Shown here: positions 15,516 through 20,794 of the stretch, piece by piece
How positions within the stretch are numbered: position 1 is the first letter of the stretch
Layout: the number at the start of each line of letters is the position of its first letter
NCBI GenBank assembly: GCA_043802925.1
Contig: JAZDKP010000172.1
Span: 1-20,794 of the forward strand
Source: JAZDKP01 sp043802925
Lineage (GTDB): Bacteria; Fibrobacterota; OXYB2-FULL-49-7; JAEUSG01
Length of the DNA stretch: 20,794 bases
Direction of reading: 5' to 3'
The notes under the pieces: generated by a model
What the model saw: the letters and a program-made list of their open reading frames with translations, nothing else
Database searches by the model: none
Told to the model about the DNA's origin: nothing
Translations under genes and position numbers: made by a program

Positions 15516-15566
15516 TTAAGAATGAATCCCCTTTGCAAATCGGTATCTAAAGGGCTATTTTTAGTC

Positions 15567-16076
15567 ATGCTCAACGTCTTTCTAACAAAAGCTCTTGCCA
15601 CTGAATTAGGCATTACCTCGGGGAATGCTCACCCTACTTCGAATAACCCCAAGTTATCCTGGCTGGGCCACCTTATAGAACTCAATGGAAAGAAGTTCGC
15701 CATTTTTATTAACGAGACCTCTCTGTTTTCCATTGTTCTTGAAATAACGAAAGACGGCGATCTCTGGAAAACCTTCCGAGACCGATTGGGTCAATTCTTT
15801 CGGGAGCTTCAGATGGAAGACTCAGACATTGATGAGTACCTCGCCCATTTCGAACAGATAACCATCTTCCAATTGCAGGACAAGAAACTGCTGGGTAAGG
15901 TGAATTCAATCGTTTCGCGGGCGAAAAAGCCCGTCAGTGATATTTGCAGGATGGGATTACCTCTGAGAATGGCGGACACACTAATAAACGCGGAGTCTCC
16001 CTCAAAGCGGAAAAGAGGAAAGTGCCAATGTCCCACCTGTGCCATGATGGAAATTATATCTGAAGGAATCGCATGA
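15567..16076 (+). CDS. DUF6933-like protein
   Basis: A protein of about 169 residues that resembles the DUF6933 family. The pattern starts with a strand and helix (MLNVFLTKALATELGI), then SWLGHLIELNGKKFAIFINETSLFSIVL, then a helical stretch, then the segment QDKKLLGKVNSIV, comparable to the family's RSVLGSMNDL. The role of the family is unknown. The frame is open back to 15474, inside the integrase remnant, but the family pattern begins at the ATG at 15567, which has AAAGGG about 12 nt upstream. An added C-terminal tail has three cysteines (CQCPTC). The stop overlaps the next gene's ATG. The family call is from memory of its pattern. Confidence 0.65.
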   Translation: MLNVFLTKALATELGITSGNAHPTSNNPKLSWLGHLIELNGKKFAIFINETSLFSIVLEITKDGDLWKTFRDRLGQFFRELQMEDSDIDEYLAHFEQITIFQLQDKKLLGKVNSIVSRAKKPVSDICRMGLPLRMADTLINAESPSKRKRGKCQCPTCAMMEIISEGIA

Positions 16077-16456
16077 ACACCTTCCAAAACGACCTGATAA
16101 ATCAGGGCTACCATATTTTCGACAAGAGCAAGGTATCAGTTCAAGGCTATTATCCCAAAGAATTACAGCGACTGATGAAGGAATTGAAACAGAAAGACCA
16201 GAATATTGACCCTAAAATTGGCGAAATATATTCCACACGAGCTTTTTTCGCCATCTCAAAACCAATAGACGGAGAATGTGCATATCAGAGCGGATACCTC
16301 GATGTCAGGCTACTAATTCATGAAGGTGATAACTTTATGGGGGAAATCCAGACAGAGCTGCCAGAAGGATTCGCGTTAAAGAAGGGTTCGCGGATAAGAG
16401 TCAGACCTGAAAACCTTATATACAAGCCCGATTATTCGAAGATACCAAGACAATGA
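16073..16456 (+). CDS. Unknown protein, coupled to the DUF6933-like gene
   Basis: I do not recognise this 127-residue protein. It starts in the ATGA overlap with the preceding stop, so the two are translated together and probably act together. The N-terminal half is helical and charged (ELQRLMKELKQKDQNID). The second half looks like a small beta domain with alternating hydrophobic residues (YLDVRLLIHEG, FALKKGSRIRVRPENLIYK), perhaps an OB-like or SH3-like barrel. It has no signal peptide, membrane helix or catalytic motif that I can see. Its base composition is like that of the island. Confidence 0.65.
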   Translation: MNTFQNDLINQGYHIFDKSKVSVQGYYPKELQRLMKELKQKDQNIDPKIGEIYSTRAFFAISKPIDGECAYQSGYLDVRLLIHEGDNFMGEIQTELPEGFALKKGSRIRVRPENLIYKPDYSKIPRQ

Positions 16457-16536
16457 ACATCAGCTTTGTTGGTCCAGATGAGGGTGCAGCTATTCGTCCC
16501 CCCTCGATTATAATTGTCGCCGCCTCGCAGAAATAA

Positions 16537-16911
16537 TCAAAGTAGTAACTCTCTGGCCTGATTCAATCTGAGTATATCCTCGGCCTGACTGGTAGGCGTT
16601 TCGCCATCATCGAACAGTTCTGATTCCATAACGCCTTTATATTCCTCATCCGTCATAGTGTGCCCAAGCGTCCCCACTCTTTTTACGGAATCAAAATATT
16701 GTCGTAATTCCCAAGGTTCATATTTATCCTTGATGGCCTGAACAAACGGTGCGATTTCTCCCCTGAATTCTTCTGCGTTCTCAGAATATTGTAGGTGCTT
16801 CAGAAACTTTTCGCCGATAAGATAACCCAGGGCCTTATCCAGGCCCCATTTATCTCGTATTCCTTCGGCTGCTTCTACCTGCTCAACCCATAGTTTGTGT
16901 GGAGGTTTCAT
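16537..16911 (-). CDS. Unknown 124-residue protein, mostly helical
   Basis: An acidic, mostly helical protein. The pattern LDKALGYLIGEKFLKHLQ then FVQAIKDKYEPWELRQYFDSV suggests a compact bundle. I recognise no family and see no active-site motif. It is the last gene of the minus-strand series, 98 nt after the XRE-type gene, and converges on the 16073-16456 gene with an 80-bp gap in which I see no clear terminator. Its start at 16911 has no strong Shine-Dalgarno. Lying next to a small DNA-binding protein, it could be half of a two-gene regulatory or toxin-antitoxin unit, but nothing in the sequence proves that. Confidence 0.6.
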   Translation of the reverse strand: MKPPHKLWVEQVEAAEGIRDKWGLDKALGYLIGEKFLKHLQYSENAEEFRGEIAPFVQAIKDKYEPWELRQYFDSVKRVGTLGHTMTDEEYKGVMESELFDDGETPTSQAEDILRLNQARELLL

Positions 16912-17009
16912 TTGTTTACGTATCCGACTCCCTTCTATGTTTAAAGGCTGCTAACGCCGATTTTTATACCAGCAGTAAATCCTGACCGTTTACCGAAACC
17001 GAAAGCGAG

Positions 17010-17453
17010 CTACTGCCGTTCTTCAAGCCTCTTCTTAGCTTCCCGCCTGCCTATGCCACGTATTGAGAGAAGGCTGGCTAAAGTCGAAGAGCGAAGTTTC
17101 AGCCTACCCGTCTTTTTTTCCATTATAAGAACGGATTGGCCACTTATACCGAGAAGTTTGCCAAATGCCGTCTGGGAGAGCCCAAGCTTCTTACGGAGGG
17201 CTTTGACCGACCTTACGGTAATCCTGGCGTTCTGGATGTCTTCAGGCTTGACCTCCACTTGGCTCCGCGTATTATTGCAAAACGCGGATAACCGCTTGTT
17301 TTCTGATACAAGGACCGTTACTTTTCTCTTTAATTCCGCCACTGCCTTCTTAAGGGTGAAGTTTGATGCACGGAGTGGATTAACAAAGGACTTTGTTTCC
17401 CTGCGAGCGATACGGCTGATTTCAGCTTTCAGAATCTGTGATAAGTTTGGCAT
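17010..17453 (-). CDS. XRE-family helix-turn-helix protein with coiled-coil N-terminus
   Basis: A 147-residue putative DNA-binding protein. The C-terminal part carries an XRE-type HTH at about 83-120: VKALRKKLGLSQTAFGKLLGISGQSVLIMEK, with the usual LSQ then L-G-S spacing. The N-terminal half (about 30-60) is basic and heptad-like (LKKAVAELKRKVTVLVSENKRL), which suggests a coiled coil for dimerisation. The basic tail (GIGRREAKKRLEERQ) may add DNA contacts. It could regulate the island genes. AAAGG lies 6 nt before the ATG, supporting the start. The gene is 37 nt after the 74-residue gene in the same direction. Confidence 0.85.
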   Translation of the reverse strand: MPNLSQILKAEISRIARRETKSFVNPLRASNFTLKKAVAELKRKVTVLVSENKRLSAFCNNTRSQVEVKPEDIQNARITVRSVKALRKKLGLSQTAFGKLLGISGQSVLIMEKKTGRLKLRSSTLASLLSIRGIGRREAKKRLEERQ

Positions 17454-17490
17454 TAAGAACCTTTCTTCTGATAAGTTATTGCCTGGTCAG

Positions 17491-17715
17491 TCAGGAATCG
17501 TCCCCGATTTCCAATATTCGCTCCAGTTTCCTATATAGACCGTTGAAGGCTTTCTTCGTCTTTGGAGTTCCCGCATGGTCTTCCTCCATTCCAAGGTCTT
17601 CCATTAACGTATCAATTTCATCCACGGTCAGGCGGACGACAAACTCATTTTCCCCCGAAATTTTGCTTTTGCCCATATCTAGACGAAAACTGGTGCCGTA
17701 TTGAATCAGGTCCAA
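17491..17715 (-). CDS. Small acidic protein of unknown function
   Basis: A 74-residue acidic protein. Its core reads ENEFVVRLTVDEIDTLMEDLGMEEDH, followed by a helix (KAFNGLYRKLERILEI). I recognise no family. The listed start is a TTG. The frame stays open and protein-like for about 14 more codons upstream, overlapping the end of the GNAT gene (WIIAIKEKIDINRAKDE follows a stop), but no ATG, GTG or TTG lies there. So either translation starts at TTG 17715 or at the ATG at 17676, or it starts at a rare ATT codon, or it is coupled in some other way to the GNAT gene. Confidence 0.55.
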   Translation of the reverse strand: MDLIQYGTSFRLDMGKSKISGENEFVVRLTVDEIDTLMEDLGMEEDHAGTPKTKKAFNGLYRKLERILEIGDDS

Positions 17716-17732
17716 TTCATCTTTCGCCCGAT

Positions 17733-18317
17733 TTATGTCAATTTTCTCTTTAATCGCAATAATCCACCTCGACTATTTTTCCAGGTTTCCGCATCAATTT
17801 CGTATTCTCTGGTCGGAATTATTTCATTATCAACGGCATAACCATTATTATTTTCCCGAATAAACCTCATTCCCAGTTTTTCCAAAATCCGAATACTTGG
17901 TTTATTCCAAAGTCCAGCACCCGCGAATATCAGATTAATGGATAAATGCCCGAAGGCATAATCCAAAGCATAGGTAGCTGCTTCGAAAACAAAGCCTTTT
18001 CCCCAAGAATCTGGATGGCACCAAAATGCCAATGACCATTTTTCGGTGTCCTTATATTTCGTTAATCTGATCTGGCCCAACAGGGAAGGTGTGTCTTTCA
18101 AATAAAAAGACCAAGCATAGAGGGTTCCATTCTTAAAACCCGACAAAATTTGCTCAACCCACGCTTCCGCTTCCCTAATGCTCTTCAATTGGGACATTAC
18201 TAATTGTTTCGGATAGGCAGGAAAAGAGATGGCATCAAATATTCTGATCGAATCCTCAATAATGGGAAGCCTAAGATCACATCTTGCTGTCTTCAATTCA
18301 TGCTGCTTTGAATTCAT
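17733..18317 (-). CDS. GNAT-family N-acetyltransferase (RimJ/RimL-like)
   Basis: A 194-residue acetyltransferase of the RimJ/RimL or aminoglycoside-type subgroup. It opens with the family's T-RCDLRLP strand (about 10-17). The core has LGQIRLTKYKDTEKWSLAFWCHPDSWGKGFVFEA, in which the W-G-K-G-x-x-x-E-A segment is the acetyl-CoA pyrophosphate-binding loop. WNKPSIRILEKLGMRF is the conserved N-x-x-S-x-x-x-x-E-K-x-G-F/M helix. The acceptor could be a protein N-terminus or a small molecule and cannot be read from the sequence. It heads the 3' half of the minus-strand series, 97 nt after the TIR gene. The next gene overlaps or abuts its end. Confidence 0.9.
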   Translation of the reverse strand: MNSKQHELKTARCDLRLPIIEDSIRIFDAISFPAYPKQLVMSQLKSIREAEAWVEQILSGFKNGTLYAWSFYLKDTPSLLGQIRLTKYKDTEKWSLAFWCHPDSWGKGFVFEAATYALDYAFGHLSINLIFAGAGLWNKPSIRILEKLGMRFIRENNNGYAVDNEIIPTREYEIDAETWKNSRGGLLRLKRKLT

Positions 18318-18414
18318 TTTAATTGTGGGCTAAAGCATTTATTTTTCAAATTCCCTGGGTTTTGGCGGTCATTTTACCTGGGATCGAGCAATCCTTCGTA
18401 GGGCCAATATTCGA

Positions 18415-20256
18415 CTATCTTACCTGTGGTCCACGTATCCCCATATCGGCTAAAACCTTTTTTTGATTATTTCTTCTGTTAAAGTCGTCAAGTAAGCCAT
18501 CTACATCGTGGTTTTTGCCAATCTTTGTAGAATCATAAATGATGCGATCAGAAGCAGAATCATAGGCAGGGCATCCATGATAAAGACGCGAACCATCTGG
18601 TGTATTGATTTTATGCCTCTCACCTACACCAGGGGTTCTTTCATAATATAAAAATGGGATTTTGACCTGATTGCTTCTATATTCTGTACCATCGGACATT
18701 ATTAATGCTAAACAATAAAACCTTTCTTCATGCTCATTTCCCAAGTTGTTTGTTAAGGGGCTTTGAAACCGAGTGTAAAACTGGATATTGTTTCTCGGCA
18801 ATATTTCATCGACGAATGGTTTTAATGGTTTTATGGAACCGCCATCAAGATAAGCAGGCTCTTTAAATGGCATGTGATAGAACCTGATAGAGCCTCCACT
18901 CTCCTCAGTGGAGAGATAAATATATTCAACAGATAATCTCGTATCGGTTTTATTATTGATCCTAACAGAAAGAAAGATGAAATTGCTGTTCATTACCTGC
19001 GTATAAAATGGGGGCACAGGTTGAGGGGAATTTAATAATATTTCAATTTCATGGCTCGATTTAAGCGAATGCCGAATTAGCCCCAGCGTGTTTTCCAATT
19101 CCGTGTCATCGAATGTTGGTTTTGGACAACCGAGAAGTGCTGCAATTTCACCTATAATTGCATTCCTATCATCCTTCTCAAAGAACTTTCGATATTGCAG
19201 ACCGCTTATTGGAAAAGCAATCTTTTCTTCGGTCTCCCTAGAGCAACATATTGAAATAGGCGGATGTGCATCTCGAAGAACGAAGCCGCCCACTTCAAAA
19301 TTTACCCATAAACGGTCAATTGAATTTGGCGTAAGCAGAACAATACCAGTTTTGGAGGATTTGTGGGCCTCTACAATATGGCCATACCATTGTTTTCCAG
19401 ATGGAATACTTCTTGAATCGCTTGCTGCAAAAATACGATTGTCGGGAATGTTAAATATCTTCTGAAGCTGCTTGCTTATTGCTTCAGTAAAAGCCTTGTC
19501 TTCGTCAGCGTGAACGATAAAAATATCATGTTTTGGAGAAGGCGTTTTAGCAACTTTACTGTTTTTCCCTAATTCGTCAAAATATATTCTGCCTTTGGAG
19601 GTAATCCATGTTGTGTTTTGCTGAATATATTCATCTTCAGACAATTGAAACGACATTGCATCAAGTAATTCATTGCCACAAAAAATAATCTCAGCAAGAT
19701 ATTCAGGCGTGTATTGGTCGTGGTTTATATTTTGTTTTGAAATCTTTAATAGTTCATACTTAACCCTGTCTTCATTTCGAGCCTTTTTGTCATGATTGCC
19801 GATTGAAACAAGTTGGCCACCTATCATTTCAGGTTTGTAGCTATTGAAATTATTGATATCAACAACAAGGTCGCTGCTTTTGCGATTCTTTTGATTTTCT
19901 ATTATTTCAGAATCAACATCTTCGTATTTCTTAAACTCATCAGCTTTTCTATAACAATAAGCCTTTCCATATTCGTCAATATATTTATCTAAATAGCTTT
20001 CCATTTTAGACATGGTCGCGGCTTGCTCAGTTATGGCAAAATACCAATCCAGTGCTTTTCGTTCATCAAAATAAATCTTTGGAAGAAGGATGAAATGTAG
20101 GTAGTATTTTGGGAAATACTTACCCTCTTCAAGGCCGATTGTTTTTGCTTTCAATATGTAAAACTTTAGACCATTTGCGTTAATATAACGGTCCAACAAA
20201 TCATAATTGCCTAATTGCGATTTTATCTCTTCCCACTTATTTTCATTTTGTCTCAT
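18415..20256 (-). CDS. TIR-domain protein with winged-helix and C-terminal beta domain; candidate anti-phage effector
   Basis: A 613-residue multidomain protein. Residues 1-160 are unassigned and partly helical. About 163-230 looks like a winged helix (VKYELLKISKQ, then EYLAEIIF, then WITSKGRIYFDEL). A TIR domain runs from about 243 to 375: HDIFIVHADEDKAFTEAI, the IFAASDSRSIPSGKQW loop, GIVLLTPNS and LWVNFEVGGF, where E321 matches the catalytic glutamate of NAD-cleaving TIR proteins. Residues about 400-550 look like a beta sandwich (FIFLSVRINNKTDTRLSVEYIYL), perhaps the sensor, followed by a basic tail. Bacterial TIR proteins often kill or arrest phage-infected cells by destroying NAD. The gene is 28 nt after a DUF4145 gene. 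No strong ribosome-binding site is seen, so coupling to that gene is plausible. TIR is firm; the other domains are tentative. Confidence 0.85.
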   Translation of the reverse strand: MRQNENKWEEIKSQLGNYDLLDRYINANGLKFYILKAKTIGLEEGKYFPKYYLHFILLPKIYFDERKALDWYFAITEQAATMSKMESYLDKYIDEYGKAYCYRKADEFKKYEDVDSEIIENQKNRKSSDLVVDINNFNSYKPEMIGGQLVSIGNHDKKARNEDRVKYELLKISKQNINHDQYTPEYLAEIIFCGNELLDAMSFQLSEDEYIQQNTTWITSKGRIYFDELGKNSKVAKTPSPKHDIFIVHADEDKAFTEAISKQLQKIFNIPDNRIFAASDSRSIPSGKQWYGHIVEAHKSSKTGIVLLTPNSIDRLWVNFEVGGFVLRDAHPPISICCSRETEEKIAFPISGLQYRKFFEKDDRNAIIGEIAALLGCPKPTFDDTELENTLGLIRHSLKSSHEIEILLNSPQPVPPFYTQVMNSNFIFLSVRINNKTDTRLSVEYIYLSTEESGGSIRFYHMPFKEPAYLDGGSIKPLKPFVDEILPRNNIQFYTRFQSPLTNNLGNEHEERFYCLALIMSDGTEYRSNQVKIPFLYYERTPGVGERHKINTPDGSRLYHGCPAYDSASDRIIYDSTKIGKNHDVDGLLDDFNRRNNQKKVLADMGIRGPQVR

Positions 20257-20284
20257 AATTAATGATGCGGCTAATGTTTATTCT

Positions 20285-20683
20285 TTACGATTTCTTCTTT
20301 TCAGGGAATTTAAGTTGCCCTGCTTTAATCGGATTTATTATTACTGTTTGCATCAATGTTTCGCAAATATCCAATGCAGCGTTAACATCCTCTTTCTTGG
20401 GCACATGTCCGCGATGTGTTGCTGCATGGCCAAGTCCTAATACTGTTTCAATTGTTTTCTTGTCGGGTTCCGAAATATGCCGTTTTTCGTAAAAGGATTC
20501 AAGATTCTGTTTAAATGTTCCATCGACACCTAATTTGATTTTAATTATCTCATCGATCAAAGACCTTATCCCCATCATGGCTAAAACATGAGCATCAACA
20601 CTTAATGTTTTATAAATCTCGTTATGAAGACGCGTAATAATATGATTTGCAGCACTGTGCCGCCAAGTATTTATGAGCCTTTT
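20285..20683 (-). pseudogene. DUF4145-domain gene, probably broken at its 5' end
   Basis: The ATG-initiated part (from 20578) encodes 97 residues. The same frame continues upstream to 20683 with protein-like sequence that fits the family (WRHSAANHIITRLHNEIYKTLSVDAHVLAMMGIRSLIDE). The DUF4145 core is clear: GTFKQNLESFYEKRHIS, then a helix, then GLGHAATHRGHVP and the final EDVNAALDICETLMQTVI helix. No ATG, GTG or TTG lies between 20578 and the TGA at 20684-20686, so the N-terminus has been lost, or a frameshift or rearrangement has occurred. A short protein starting at 20578 could still be made. DUF4145 is common beside or inside restriction and other defence genes. Its stop is 28 nt before the TIR gene, which suggests they formed an operon. 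Confidence 0.7.
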
Positions 20684-20794
20684 TCATGCTGAAAATAGGT
20701 TGACACTTAACCCGTTAATGTTTGTTTTTACAAAGCCGTTAAGCACAAGCCATGTTTCCACGGCCCTCCGCCACGCGGTATCTTTTGCTTTCTG
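20684..20794 (-). CDS. Possible partial gene of unknown function (start outside window)
   Basis: The frame is open from the window edge for 36 codons and then stops at TGA. The peptide (QKAKDTAWRRAVETWLVLNG, then FVKTNINGLSVNLFSA) looks like real protein, with a helix of alternating charge and hydrophobic residues. It is in the same frame as the DUF4145 remnant that follows the stop. It may be the end of an upstream gene. I do not recognise it, and 36 codons are weak evidence. Confidence 0.35.
   Translation of the reverse strand, partial: QKAKDTAWRRAVETWLVLNGFVKTNINGLSVNLFSA

Noticed and set aside
20698..20745. Integron attC-like site on the minus strand (GCTTAAC ... GTTAAGT)
   Set aside because: The end boxes fit the consensus, but the site is only about 40 nt long, shorter than usual attC sites. 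No other copies or cassette-like layout are seen, and the genes around it are not all in one direction.

Overview
The window reads as two different pieces of DNA joined at a tRNA gene. Bases 1 to about 14390 are GC-rich, densely packed chromosomal sequence. From about 14460 to the end the sequence is clearly richer in A+T, and its genes are small, poorly recognised or defence-like. The host is probably a diderm (Gram-negative-type) bacterium, because a secreted protein with a predicted outer-membrane barrel is encoded at 13239-14321. SpoVG paralogues, a STAS/DUF2225 protein, AT-rich TATnTT-like promoter boxes and a tRNA without encoded CCA would fit Fibrobacterota- or Spirochaetota-like lineages. 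That placement is only a weak guess from gene content.

Region 1 (1-8130, + strand) looks like one long, tightly coupled operon. It runs: the C-terminal part of a XerC/XerD recombinase, a STAS-DUF2225 protein, an oligopeptide-type ABC importer (binding protein plus two permeases, no ATPase gene), a membrane sensor with a GAF domain and a SpoIIE-like phosphatase domain lacking key acidic residues, a tocopherol-cyclase-family protein, and a 28-residue membrane peptide with an excellent ribosome-binding site just after a 9-bp hairpin. STAS and SpoIIE-type domains are the two halves of partner-switching signalling, so this operon may link peptide import to a signalling switch.

Region 2 (8131-11190): a minus-strand PHP-domain phosphoesterase, with tandem operator-like palindromes just past its 3' end, is divergent from two tandem spoVG-like genes. 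A perfect 11-bp inverted repeat lies between the divergent units. An MFS transporter follows, with C/G-rich hairpin elements on both sides.

Region 3 (11262-14321): an Uup-type ABC-F ATPase and a secreted protein with a TolB/CsgG-like N-terminal part and a predicted beta-barrel.

Region 4 (14394-15240): a tRNA locus with anticodon CAT (probably tRNA-Ile2) has been split. The promoter side and the first 46 nt remain at 14399-14444. A MntA-HepT (MNT/HEPN) toxin-antitoxin pair follows directly, and then a complete copy of the tRNA lies 8 nt after the toxin gene. A 51-bp direct repeat with one mismatch brackets the toxin-antitoxin module.

Region 5 (15194-20794): next to the intact tRNA, on the minus strand, is the C-terminal remnant of a second tyrosine integrase, the classic edge of a genomic island. 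The cargo is a DUF6933-like gene with an unknown partner (+ strand), then a minus-strand series: a DUF4145 remnant, a winged-helix/TIR protein with a catalytic-type glutamate, a GNAT acetyltransferase, a 74-residue protein, an XRE-type DNA-binding protein and an unknown 124-residue protein. The DUF4145-TIR pair is the best candidate for an undescribed defence system. The island's other end is outside the window.
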